DNA of 13,384 nt from an uncultured Flavobacteriales bacterium (GCA_913052655.1 CAJXFN010000026.1:1-13384), one strand, 5' to 3'. Positions 1 to 7,732 are shown, numbered from the stretch's first letter. Numbers and translations are program-made. Notes: a model not told the origin generated them from the sequence alone.

Positions 1-1700
1 TTATTTGCTTTTGCAATTAAAGCAAACGAATACAAACAATCTAGTTGGGAAATTAGTTGAGAATTTAGTTGGATAGCTTGTACAGAATCTGATAGACTAT
101 ATACCAATTCAAAAAATAATTTTGATTCTAATTCTGTAATTTTGCTCTCCGCACTAAGTATTTTAGATTCGTATTCTTTTAACTCTTCTGTAATATATCG
201 TTCTGCACTTACCAGAGTTTGTTTTCTGATCCACTCTTCAGGAACTTTTTCTTTATGAACATTTCTAACTTCAAGATAATATCCAAAAACATTGTTGAAT
301 GATATTTTTAAAGATGGAATCCCGGTTCTTTCTGTTTCTCTTTCTAGTATTTGTTGAAGATAATCTTTTCCAGATTTTGACAAGTTTCTTAATTCATCTA
401 ATTCTGAATTTACTCCTTCACTTATTACATTTCCCTTTTGTAAAAGAGCTGGAGGATTCTCAGAAATAGTAGATTCTATTTTCTCAGTAATTTTTTTACA
501 TGGATTTAACTTTTCTCCAATAATTTGCAATTGTTTATTGTTAGAATCAATACATATTTTCTTTATAGGTGATATTGATTGCAGAGATAGTTTAAGTTGA
601 TTACATTCTCTTGGACTTATTCTTGTTGTAGACACTTTAGAGATTAATCTTTCTAAATCTCCTATTTGCTTTATATTCTCTTCTATAACTTCCTGAAAGT
701 TTTTTTCTTTTATAATATATTCTACTATACTTAACCTTTTGTCGATCTGAGATTTTTCTTTTAATGGAAGGGCAAGCCATCTTTTAATCATTCTACTTCC
801 CATAGGAGAGATAGTGTGATCTAAAACATCAATTAGTGTTTTAGCCTGCTCGTTTGGAGAGTAAAATAACTCAAGATTTCGAATGGTAAATCTGTCCATC
901 CAAACATATTTTTCTTGTTCTATTCTGCTTATTGAAGATATATGTTGAGTTAGGTGATGATGAGTTTCTTTTAAATAGTGTAAGATAGCTCCAGCTGATA
1001 TTATGCTAATTCCCATTTTTTCTATACCAAAGCCTTTTAATGAAGAAGTGTTAAATTGACGTGTTAGAAGTTCTTTCGAGTAATCAGTTGTATATATCCA
1101 ATCGTCCAACATATGAGTAAAAAATCTGTCCCCAAACAATTTTTCAAATTCCTTTCTTTTATTCTTTTCAAATAAAACCTCAGATGGATTAAAACTTTGT
1201 AATAATTTATCAATATAATCAGATTTTCCTTCAGCAACTAAAAACTCTCCAGTAGAATTGTCTAAAAAAGATACTCCAATTTTATCATTTTCAAAATATA
1301 TTGATGCTAAAAAATTATTACTTTTCTGGTCGGTAATTGTATCTCTATAGGAAACTCCAGGTGTCACAAGTTCAGTAACTCCTCTTTTAACAATTTTTTT
1401 AGTTGTTTTAGGATCTTCTAATTGATCGCATATTGCAACTCTTTCTCCTGCTCTTACTAATTTAGGTAAGTAAGTATCTATTGAATGATGTGGAAAACCT
1501 GCTAATTCAATTTTAGAAGAACCATTAGCTCTATTTGTTAAAACAATCCCTAAAATTTTAGAGGCTTTTATAGCATCTTCTCCAAAAGTTTCATAAAAGT
1601 CTCCGACTCTAAAAAGCAAAAGAGCGTCAGGATGTTTTGCTTTTATTCCATTATACTGGGTCATTAATGGAGTTTCTTTTTTTGCTTTTGTTTTTGCCAA
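1..1700 (-). CDS. mutS: DNA mismatch repair protein MutS (C-terminus cut by window edge)
   Basis: MutS binds mismatches and small loops in DNA and recruits MutL. I translated the minus strand and it stays open for 566 codons with no frame break. The N-terminal mismatch-binding domain carries G-D-F-Y-E (Phe35 and Glu37 are the conserved wedge and base contact). It is followed by family motifs such as ELAGFPHHSIDTYLPKLVRA and the core-domain stretch SPMGSRMIKRWLALPL. The window ends within the lever/clamp region near QLDCLYSFALIAKAN, so the Walker ATPase and dimerisation domains of this roughly 850-residue family lie outside. The start is probably TTG at 1700-1698 (reads M-A-K-T-K-A-K-K-E-T-P-L-M), because homologues begin this way; the only nearby ATG is at 1664. 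A TAnnTTTG box lies 25 bp upstream of the TTG. The gene is divergent from the RNA methyltransferase. Family identity is very secure; the start is less so. Confidence 0.96.
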   Translation of the reverse strand, partial: MAKTKAKKETPLMTQYNGIKAKHPDALLLFRVGDFYETFGEDAIKASKILGIVLTNRANGSSKIELAGFPHHSIDTYLPKLVRAGERVAICDQLEDPKTTKKIVKRGVTELVTPGVSYRDTITDQKSNNFLASIYFENDKIGVSFLDNSTGEFLVAEGKSDYIDKLLQSFNPSEVLFEKNKRKEFEKLFGDRFFTHMLDDWIYTTDYSKELLTRQFNTSSLKGFGIEKMGISIISAGAILHYLKETHHHLTQHISSISRIEQEKYVWMDRFTIRNLELFYSPNEQAKTLIDVLDHTISPMGSRMIKRWLALPLKEKSQIDKRLSIVEYIIKEKNFQEVIEENIKQIGDLERLISKVSTTRISPRECNQLKLSLQSISPIKKICIDSNNKQLQIIGEKLNPCKKITEKIESTISENPPALLQKGNVISEGVNSELDELRNLSKSGKDYLQQILERETERTGIPSLKISFNNVFGYYLEVRNVHKEKVPEEWIRKQTLVSAERYITEELKEYESKILSAESKITELESKLFFELVYSLSDSVQAIQLNSQLISQLDCLYSFALIAKAN

Positions 1701-1711
1701 TTTAAATCTGT

Positions 1712-1719
1712 TAATTTTG
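1712..1719 (+). promoter_or_regulatory. Putative Bacteroidota -7 promoter box for the TrmH-family gene
   Basis: The plus strand reads TAATTTTG, matching TAnnTTTG, 18 bp before the ATG at 1738. A TTTG at 1687-1690 sits 21 bp upstream of the box, a suitable -33 distance, and overlaps the first codons of mutS. The implied mRNA leader is only about ten bases. Confidence 0.5.
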
Positions 1720-1725
1720 CGAATA

Positions 1726-1733
1726 CAAATATA
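1726..1733 (-). promoter_or_regulatory. Putative Bacteroidota -7 promoter box for mutS
   Basis: On the minus strand these bases read TATATTTG, a match to the Bacteroidota -7 consensus TAnnTTTG. The box lies 25 bp upstream of the proposed TTG start of mutS. No clear TTTG-type -33 element is visible at the usual distance, so support comes from the -7 match and position alone. Confidence 0.5.
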
Positions 1734-1737
1734 ATAT

Positions 1738-2265
1738 ATGAGAAAGTTAAAGAATAGTGAATTAGAGAGAATAAGTGTTGAAAACTTCAAATCTTCTAAA
1801 AAAACTCCTATTATAGTTGTTTTAGATAATGTAAGGTCCGCTTTAAATGTGGGTTCTGCTTTTCGAACTTCCGATGCATTTAGAGTAGAAAAAGTCTATT
1901 TATGTGGAATTACTGCTACTCCACCAAATAAGGAGATTAGAAAGTCAGCATTAGGATCTACAAATTCTGTCGAGTGGGAGTATATTGAAAAAACAGAGGA
2001 TATCGTTTTAAAGCTGAAAAAAAAGAATTATTTGATATGTTCTGTAGAACAAGTAAAGAACTCAACACTATTACATAAGTTTCCACAACCTGAAAAACCA
2101 ATAGTTGTTGTATTTGGAAATGAAGTATATGGAGTTCAGCAATCCGTTATTGATATAAGTGATTGTTCCATTGAAATTCCTCAAATAGGAACTAAACACT
2201 CTTTAAATGTATCTGTAAGTATTGGTATTGTTTTGTGGGATTTGTATAATAAGATTATTCGATAA
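1738..2265 (+). CDS. TrmH/SpoU-family RNA 2'-O-methyltransferase
   Basis: Predicted SAM-dependent 2'-O-ribose methyltransferase of the SPOUT (trefoil-knot) superfamily acting on tRNA or rRNA in the cytoplasm. All three SpoU motifs are present in the 175-residue product: motif 1 NVRSALNVGSAFR (31-43, with Asn37 and the catalytic-type Arg43), motif 2 FGNEVYGV (126-133) and motif 3 IPQIGTKHSLNVSVSIGI (148-165). The length matches the compact Bacteroidota members that lack an N-terminal substrate-binding domain, and the opening MRKLKNSELERISVENFK agrees with that group, supporting the ATG. The target nucleotide cannot be read from sequence, so no gene symbol is given. The gene is divergent from mutS, and its last 11 bp overlap the 3' end of the OmpA-family gene on the other strand. 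Confidence 0.92.
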   Translation: MRKLKNSELERISVENFKSSKKTPIIVVLDNVRSALNVGSAFRTSDAFRVEKVYLCGITATPPNKEIRKSALGSTNSVEWEYIEKTEDIVLKLKKKNYLICSVEQVKNSTLLHKFPQPEKPIVVVFGNEVYGVQQSVIDISDCSIEIPQIGTKHSLNVSVSIGIVLWDLYNKIIR

Positions 2266-3847
2266 TTCTAAAATCTACTCTTCTGTTAATTTTTGATAAG
2301 GAACTTTTGCTTGGAAATTCTTTTATAACACTTTCGATAGAAAGAGGTTTCTCTTCTCCATTACTAGTGGATTTAAATCTGTTTTCATCAATTTTAAAAT
2401 TTGTTGAAAGATAAGTGATAACAGAGTTAGCTCTTTTTTTAGCAAGTTCTTTGTTATAATCAGCACCTCCATTCTTATCGGTATTTCCTATAACTTCTAA
2501 TCTTAAATCAGGATTATTAGTTAATATCATTGCTACAGTTGCTAATCTTTTTAAATTAGAATTGTTAATATAGAAACTTCCGCTTTCGAAATAAATAGAT
2601 GGAAAATAACTATTATTTTCGTTGTTGTTTTTGTAATTGATAACCGAAATTCCATATTGATTTACAATCGATCCTATTTCTGTATTGTTTTCAAGGTCCT
2701 TACTATCGGGAATTCCATCATTATCTGAGTCAAATTCAACTCCATTATTATCTACAATTGCTCCTTTTGAAGAGAATGGATCTTTATCTATGTAATCTGG
2801 AATATTATCCATGTCAATATCTAAAGAAACACCGGATCCATCTACAGCTACCCCCATAGGAGTGTTTAATTCTTTGTCAAAAGCATCTGAAACTCCATCA
2901 TGATCTGAGTCTTCTGATAGCCATTCTATATTTGCATTTGTAGAATTAATGTTTTTTTCTAGTTCCTGGATTGGAGTTAACCAATCTTTTAATTCTTTAT
3001 TTAAGATTTTATATGATATTCCAAATGCATAAAAATTAAAATAGTCATTATTAGCGTTATTATCATGAGAATCCCAATAATCAGTATTTGCTTTACGCTT
3101 TGTTATATTAAAATTAAGATCTATCTTATTATTTAAGTTATATGATGAACTAATACCATATACATATACTATTTCTTTTGGAGATTTTACAAACGATTTT
3201 TTTATAAAGTTATCATTTTGTAAATAAACACCTTCTTCATATCCATAGCTGTATATGTAAGTCCCACTAAAATTTCTATTTATACTATTAAAAGTATTTA
3301 TTCCTAATCCAGTATTGAAGAAAAAATCGAAATTATCTAAACTATTGTTTGAAAAGAACGCGCTTGCGTTTGATAAGTTTAATAATAGTTGTATGTCTAA
3401 TTCATTAAAATTAGTTACAAAATATTCTCCATTACCTTCATAGAAGTTATTGTAAGGGTCATAAACTTCATAATTGTCACCAATCTTTTCAGTGTGTATT
3501 CCTCCAAATTTTCCTGTTATAAAACTTCCTTTTAGAGAAATTAATGGGTTGATTTTTTTTCTTATTGATATTTCATATGATGGTTTTATCTCATCAAAAA
3601 ATCTAGCATAACTAGGTCTAAAGTCAAACTGTTTTATATCTCCATAAAATTGTGTTACACCAGATGTAAGTCCAAATTCAATATTATTAAACAAATTATT
3701 ATAAGATAATTTTTTTGATTTTTGTTTTTTTGTTGATTCTTCAGCATAAACTTTAATTGAATAATGGTTTGTATTAGTATTATTCTGTGAAAAAACTAAT
3801 TTCGATCCAAAGATCATTCCAAAACATAGTATTAAAAATTTTTTCAT
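2255..3847 (-). CDS. OmpA-family outer-membrane protein with TSP3 calcium-binding repeats
   Basis: Envelope protein predicted to anchor the outer membrane to peptidoglycan. In order: an N-terminal signal peptide (about 1-20, ending VFSQ); a region of alternating beta strands from about 54 to 285 (TSGVTQFYGDI and FNELDIQLLLNLS) typical of the N-terminal barrel of Bacteroidota OmpA proteins; acidic TSP3-type repeats at about 311-390 (DSDHDGVSDAFD, DIDMDNIPDYID, DSDNDGIPDSKD) expected to bind calcium; and a C-terminal OmpA domain (about 413-530). That domain starts IYFESGSFYI and contains the peptidoglycan-contact region NTDKNGGADYNKELAKKRA (conserved Asp and Arg) and the closing strand NRRVDFRI. 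The 530-residue length is usual for the group. The gene is divergent from the TPR lipoprotein gene, has its own TAnnTTTG box, and overlaps the methyltransferase gene tail to tail by 11 bp. The exact physiological role is unknown. Confidence 0.9.
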   Translation of the reverse strand: MKKFLILCFGMIFGSKLVFSQNNTNTNHYSIKVYAEESTKKQKSKKLSYNNLFNNIEFGLTSGVTQFYGDIKQFDFRPSYARFFDEIKPSYEISIRKKINPLISLKGSFITGKFGGIHTEKIGDNYEVYDPYNNFYEGNGEYFVTNFNELDIQLLLNLSNASAFFSNNSLDNFDFFFNTGLGINTFNSINRNFSGTYIYSYGYEEGVYLQNDNFIKKSFVKSPKEIVYVYGISSSYNLNNKIDLNFNITKRKANTDYWDSHDNNANNDYFNFYAFGISYKILNKELKDWLTPIQELEKNINSTNANIEWLSEDSDHDGVSDAFDKELNTPMGVAVDGSGVSLDIDMDNIPDYIDKDPFSSKGAIVDNNGVEFDSDNDGIPDSKDLENNTEIGSIVNQYGISVINYKNNNENNSYFPSIYFESGSFYINNSNLKRLATVAMILTNNPDLRLEVIGNTDKNGGADYNKELAKKRANSVITYLSTNFKIDENRFKSTSNGEEKPLSIESVIKEFPSKSSLSKINRRVDFRIIE

Positions 3848-3867
3848 AATTATCCACTGCTTATTTG

Positions 3868-3875
3868 CAAACTTA
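3868..3875 (-). promoter_or_regulatory. Putative -7 promoter box for the OmpA-family gene
   Basis: Reads TAAGTTTG on the minus strand, an exact TAnnTTTG match 20 bp upstream of the ATG at 3847. No clear -33 TTTG is seen at 17-23 bp. It lies in the 137-bp gap (3848-3984) between two divergent envelope genes. Confidence 0.5.
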
Positions 3876-3955
3876 CTTAAAATTAATTAAATAGATTTGT
3901 TAATATCCACTGTAAAGATAAAGGAGCGTTGTAATTAATTTTGTTCTAATAATTA

Positions 3956-3963
3956 TATATTTG
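3956..3963 (+). promoter_or_regulatory. Putative -7 promoter box for the TPR/OmpA-like lipoprotein gene
   Basis: Reads TATATTTG, an exact TAnnTTTG match 21 bp before the ATG at 3985. A TTG at 3929-3931 lies 24 bp upstream, slightly longer than the usual -33 spacing. A second match, TAATTTTG at 3936-3943, could be an alternative start site. Confidence 0.5.
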
Positions 3964-3984
3964 CATTAATTAAAATTATAAAAA

Positions 3985-5658
3985 ATGACTAATACTAAAT
4001 TATTTTTACTTTTAACAATTATCATATCATTCTTTGGATGTGGTCTTGAGAGGATGGCTTCTGAGTATGATAAAGTTATTTATGAACAAACTCCTAAAGT
4101 ATTAGAAGTCCATGGAGGAGATGTATTTGTAGATTTGAAAGGGACTTTCCCAGAAAAATATTTTGCCAAAAACGCTATTGTAGAAATTACTCCAATAATA
4201 ATAAGCGAAACAGGAGAAGAAACTAAGTTGAAGTCAGTTATCTTGCAAGGTGAACATGCGACTGGAGGTGATGAAACTATATTTTATGAATCAGGTGGTA
4301 CTTTTGTTTATTCTGATAAAATAGAGTATAAGGAGAATATGAAATCATCTAATTTAGAGTTGAGAGCATTAGCTACTCTAGAAGATGATAATAAAATTTT
4401 GGGTCCTGTTACAGTTGCAAACGGTGTAGTCTCTACATCAATGAGGGTAAAGAATGATGAGAAAATTGAGATTGCTAATCATGGATATAAAGAAGTAGAA
4501 ACTATATCAGAAACAGCAACTATATACTTTTTAGTAAATAAAAGTAATATTAGAACTACTGAAAAAAGTGATGCAGATGTACAAAAATTAAAAGACTTTA
4601 TCAGGTTAGGATACAAAACTGAATCTTTTGTGATTAAATCTTCAGCTTCGCCCGAAGGAACTGAGAAAATAAATACAGAGCTTTCTGATGATAGACAAAA
4701 TAGTACTCTCGAGTATGCAAAATATTTACTAAAAAGATTAAAAGCAGATGGAGCTGATAATGATGATTACTATAAAAAATCATCTGCTGGAGCTGACTGG
4801 GATGGTTTTAATAAATTAGTTTCTAACTCATCTATTAATGAAAAAAATACAATATTAAGTCTAAATGATAGAAACAAACAGAAATCTCAAAAGGAGAGAG
4901 GAGAATTGTTGAAAGACATGACTCAAGTATATGATGCTTTAGAAAATGATGTTTTACAATACTTAAGAAAATCTGAGATTACAATAAATTCTTATTTGCC
5001 AAAAAAGACAAGAGAAGAAATAGTTTTACTTTCAAAAACAAATCCATCAGAATTGACAATTGAAGAGTTATTATACTCTGCATCTATAGAAGAAAATGCT
5101 TCTAGATCTCTAGAGATTTACTCTACTGCTATAGATTTGCATAATGATTGGAGAGCATATAATAATATTGCTGCGTATCATCTTACTGAAGAAAACTTGG
5201 ATAGGGCATACGAATATTTAAATAAAGCAAAGGAAAATGGAGGGGCAAATGAATCTTCAGTTCTAACTAATTTAGGAATTATTGCTTCTTGGAATGGAGA
5301 ATTGAATAAAGCTCGAAATTTATTTAATAAAGCAAATACCGACCCATTAAACCTTGCTATATTAGATATTAGACAAGGAAAATATAGCTCTGCAGCAGAT
5401 GTATTAAGAGGTAATTCTTACAATGCAGCACTTGCTAATATTCTTAATGGTAATAATAATTATACTTGTATTGAAAACACAGCTGAATGTTTTTATTTAA
5501 ATGCAATTGCAGGAGCAAGAGCAGGTAACGAAACTATGTTATTTACAAATCTGGAAAAATCAATTCAGAAATCAGAGACCTATATAAAGGAAGCTCTAAA
5601 TGATTTAGAGTTTGAGAAATATAGAACTCATGATAAATTTATTTTTTTAACAAAATAA
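3985..5658 (+). CDS. Lipoprotein with N-terminal beta domain, OmpA-like domain and TPR repeats
   Basis: Predicted envelope lipoprotein of 557 residues. The signal peptide ends in a lipobox-like S-F-F-G-C with Cys19 as the lipidated residue. Residues about 38-165 look like beta-sandwich material (VLEVHGGDVFVDLKGTFPEKYF). Residues about 177-335 look OmpA-like: IYFLVNKSNIR, then SSASPEG at 219-225, N-T-E-L-S-D-D-R at 230-237, an insertion with GADWDGF, and a closing strand KSEITI. This SASPEG / N..LS..R / DW pattern is known from Bacteroidales envelope proteins found near fimbrial or OmpA-type genes. Two TPR-like units follow at about 387-420 (DWRAYNNIAAYHLTEENL) and 422-452 (SVLTNLGIIASWNGELNKA), suggesting a protein-protein scaffold. 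The gene is divergent from the OmpA/TSP3 gene and ends at a hairpin terminator. Domain architecture is clear at moderate confidence; no specific function can be assigned. Confidence 0.75.
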   Translation: MTNTKLFLLLTIIISFFGCGLERMASEYDKVIYEQTPKVLEVHGGDVFVDLKGTFPEKYFAKNAIVEITPIIISETGEETKLKSVILQGEHATGGDETIFYESGGTFVYSDKIEYKENMKSSNLELRALATLEDDNKILGPVTVANGVVSTSMRVKNDEKIEIANHGYKEVETISETATIYFLVNKSNIRTTEKSDADVQKLKDFIRLGYKTESFVIKSSASPEGTEKINTELSDDRQNSTLEYAKYLLKRLKADGADNDDYYKKSSAGADWDGFNKLVSNSSINEKNTILSLNDRNKQKSQKERGELLKDMTQVYDALENDVLQYLRKSEITINSYLPKKTREEIVLLSKTNPSELTIEELLYSASIEENASRSLEIYSTAIDLHNDWRAYNNIAAYHLTEENLDRAYEYLNKAKENGGANESSVLTNLGIIASWNGELNKARNLFNKANTDPLNLAILDIRQGKYSSAADVLRGNSYNAALANILNGNNNYTCIENTAECFYLNAIAGARAGNETMLFTNLEKSIQKSETYIKEALNDLEFEKYRTHDKFIFLTK

Positions 5659-5674
5659 ATATTTAAGAAAGTTG

Positions 5675-5701
5675 AGAACCTCATTTATTTGGGGTTCTTT
5701 C
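5675..5701 (+). terminator. Hairpin terminator after the TPR lipoprotein gene
   Basis: AGAACCTC (5675-5682) pairs with GGGGTTCT (5691-5698) through one G-U wobble around an 8-base AU-rich loop, followed by a short T run. It begins 17 bases after the lipoprotein stop codon and ends just before the sulfotransferase start, so it probably separates the two transcripts. The short T tract suggests partial read-through is possible. Confidence 0.65.
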
Positions 5702-5713
5702 ATATAAAACGAA

Positions 5714-6613
5714 ATGGTAAAAAATAAACCAAATTTTATTGTGATTGGTGCAATGAAATCTGCAACAACTTCTTTATACACTTACTTAAAACAACATCCT
5801 GAAATTTTTATGACAAAGATCAAGGAGCCTATGTTCTTTAATAATTATAAACAAAACTCAGATTATAAGGGATTAGGAAGTAAGAGTGAAAAGTTGATAA
5901 CTCTTGAAGATTACTGGTTGATGTTTGAAGATGTCTCTAATGAGAAAGCAATCGGAGAAGCTTCTCCCGCATATATTTATAATAAAAAAGCACCTCAATT
6001 AATTAAGGAAAACCTTCAGAATGTAAGAATTATTGCGATTTTAAGACAACCTGTTGATAGAGCATATTCAAACTACCTTCATGTTGTAAGGGCTAATAAG
6101 GAAAATTCAAATTCTTTTGAGGAATCTATAGAAAAAGAAAAGGAACGGATAAATGAAAAATGGAGTCCATTGTATCATTATATAGAAAAAGGGTATTACT
6201 CAGATCAATTACAAAGATATTATGATTTATTTCCCTCAAACAAAATAAAAGTTTATTTATTTGAAGAAGTAGTTAAAAACCCTAGCGAAACTTTAAAGGA
6301 TATTTTTAAATTTCTACAAGTTGATGAAAATGTTGAAATAGATATATCTAAAAAATCAAATGTTTCCGGAACTCCTACAGGAATATTAGGGTTTGTTTTA
6401 AAAAAGATGAGGTTTTATAACTTAATGCCAAAGTTTACTATATCTGATTATCTACCATCTAGTATAGTAAATTTTATTTTCAAATCAGTATATAAGGAAC
6501 CTGAAAAATTATCTGCAGAATTTAGAAAAGAACTTACACACAAATATTATAAGGAAGAGATATCAAAGTTAGAGAAATTGATTGGTAGAGATTTAAGTAA
6601 ATGGTTAATCTAA
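5714..6613 (+). CDS. PAPS-dependent sulfotransferase (Sulfotransfer_1-like)
   Basis: Predicted to transfer sulfate from PAPS to a hydroxyl or amino group on a carbohydrate, lipid or other acceptor. The 5'-phosphosulfate-binding loop is IGAMKSATTSLYTYL (11-25) with the catalytic-type Lys15, followed by KEPMFF (37-42) as in many bacterial and heparan-type sulfotransferases. The 3'-phosphate-binding motif is ILRQPVDRAYSNY (109-121) with Arg111 and Ser119. A later stretch, IKVYLFEEVVKNP, fits the family's conserved core. The 299-residue length is normal for a single-domain enzyme. The gene starts 13 bp after the upstream terminator and no TAnnTTTG box is visible in the gap, so its promoter is unclear. 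It overlaps the kinase gene on the other strand by 9 bp at the stop codons. The acceptor cannot be deduced, as no glycan or lipid biosynthesis genes flank it. Confidence 0.9.
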   Translation: MVKNKPNFIVIGAMKSATTSLYTYLKQHPEIFMTKIKEPMFFNNYKQNSDYKGLGSKSEKLITLEDYWLMFEDVSNEKAIGEASPAYIYNKKAPQLIKENLQNVRIIAILRQPVDRAYSNYLHVVRANKENSNSFEESIEKEKERINEKWSPLYHYIEKGYYSDQLQRYYDLFPSNKIKVYLFEEVVKNPSETLKDIFKFLQVDENVEIDISKKSNVSGTPTGILGFVLKKMRFYNLMPKFTISDYLPSSIVNFIFKSVYKEPEKLSAEFRKELTHKYYKEEISKLEKLIGRDLSKWLI

Positions 6614-7243
6614 TATAACGCTTCTAATTTGCTCTTCATTAGATATAAAATTTATCTCATCTAATATCTTTTTGTAAGAACTTTTGTTGTTGACAAAATC
6701 AATAGAACTTACATCAATTATTAATACAGGAAAATCTCTTTGTTTTTTTAGGTAATCTAGATATTTTTTTTCAATACTTTTCAAGTATTCATCTTTAATC
6801 TCCAGTTCAAATTTTCTACCTCTCTTTTTAATATTTTTCTGTAATCTTGCTATATCAGAGTGAATATAAATCAATAATTCAGGTTTCTTTACGGAAGAAA
6901 ACATAATATCATAAAGTCTGTTGAATAAATTTAACTCATCTTCTTTCAGATTATTTTGAGCAAATAACTTAGATTTAAAAAAAGAATAATCAGCAACAAT
7001 AAGTTTTGAAAAAAGATCGGATGTATTCTTCTTGTCGTTTAGTTGCTGAAATCTTTCTGCCATAAAAAACAATTCTAATGGAAGGGCATTTCTTTCAGAT
7101 TCTTTATAAAATTTTGGTAAGAATGGATTTTCTTCAAATGCCTCAAGAATTAGTTTTCCATTAAAATCTTCAGCAATTTTCTTTGCAAGATTAGTTTTTC
7201 CACTACCAATATTTCCTTCTATAACTAAAAAATTATATCTCAT
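6605..7243 (-). CDS. Deoxynucleoside kinase family protein, folK-linked paralogue with D-Y-S motif
   Basis: Member of the dCK/dGK-type deoxynucleoside kinase family, expected to phosphorylate deoxynucleosides with ATP for salvage. The 212-residue product has a P-loop GNIGSGKT (10-17), the substrate-side segment LILEAFEENPFLPKFY (31-46, with Glu34), the helix FFMAERFQQL, and a LID motif RGRKFE (141-146). Where the family usually has D/E-R-S/T, it reads A-D-Y-S (84-87), so the conserved Arg is replaced by Tyr86; the following FFKSKLFAQNNL still fits the family. Its start overlaps the end of folK by 11 bp, so the two are co-transcribed and probably translationally coupled. The other kinase in this window (11973-12587) keeps D-R-T, so the two are clearly diverged paralogues. 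Fold assignment is secure; substrate and activity are uncertain. Confidence 0.85.
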   Translation of the reverse strand: MRYNFLVIEGNIGSGKTNLAKKIAEDFNGKLILEAFEENPFLPKFYKESERNALPLELFFMAERFQQLNDKKNTSDLFSKLIVADYSFFKSKLFAQNNLKEDELNLFNRLYDIMFSSVKKPELLIYIHSDIARLQKNIKKRGRKFELEIKDEYLKSIEKKYLDYLKKQRDFPVLIIDVSSIDFVNNKSSYKKILDEINFISNEEQIRSVILD

Positions 7244-7718
7244 AAATTGAAACCTCTTCTTTGTCTGTACAGTCGTTTAATAATGCAAAAATATCCTTTT
7301 TTAGAGTTGGGTGGTAGAAAGAAGAAGCAATTTCGTTTAATGGAATAAGTACAAAATTTCTATCTTGAATATAGGGATGAGGGACAGTTAAATTTTTAGA
7401 ATCAATTATTTGATTGTTAAAGAATAGTATGTCCAAATCAATACATCTTTCTCCCCATTTTTGGATTCTTTTTCTTCCTAAATTCTTTTCAATTTCTTGT
7501 AATAATTTTAAGCTTTTAAATGCATCTAAATCACTTTCTACTTTAATAACGCTATTTAAAAATTTCCCTTGATTAATATGTCCCCAAGGACTGCTCTCAT
7601 ATATTTTAGATGAATTTGAAATTTTACCTAATTTATCTTCAATTTGTTGCATACTTTTGTTGATATAGGATATTCTATCGCCTATATTACTTCCTATTTG
7701 TATATAAATTACATTCAT
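7233..7718 (-). CDS. folK: 2-amino-4-hydroxy-6-hydroxymethyldihydropteridine pyrophosphokinase (HPPK)
   Basis: Transfers pyrophosphate from ATP to 6-hydroxymethyl-7,8-dihydropterin, the step before dihydropteroate synthase in folate biosynthesis. The 161-residue product has every HPPK landmark: GSNIGDR (9-15), YESSPWG (40-46), KFLNSV (52-57), EKNLGRKR (77-84), the magnesium-binding W-G-E-R-C-I-D-L-D-I-L-F (88-99; Asp94 and Asp96) and TVPHPYIQDRNFVL (111-124). The length is typical of the stand-alone enzyme. The ATG at 7718 is preceded by a TAnnTTTG box, and the gene overlaps the downstream kinase by 11 bp. It is divergent from sppA. Confidence 0.96.
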   Translation of the reverse strand: MNVIYIQIGSNIGDRISYINKSMQQIEDKLGKISNSSKIYESSPWGHINQGKFLNSVIKVESDLDAFKSLKLLQEIEKNLGRKRIQKWGERCIDLDILFFNNQIIDSKNLTVPHPYIQDRNFVLIPLNEIASSFYHPTLKKDIFALLNDCTDKEEVSIYEI

Positions 7719-7732
7719 ATTAATCTAATATC

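Noticed and set aside
1..1700. Possible broken mutS, since no complete gene is bounded here
   Set aside because: The minus-strand frame was read codon by codon and contains no in-frame stop or frameshift; the gene is simply cut by the window edge.
3848..3984. Riboswitch or small RNA in the 137-bp gap between the two envelope genes
   Set aside because: Apart from promoter-like boxes the gap is AT-rich, with no substantial GC-containing stem or recognisable conserved RNA element.
7233..7243. Possible folK-kinase fusion protein
   Set aside because: The two frames differ and folK has its own stop after the kinase start, so these are two overlapping genes, not one fused gene.
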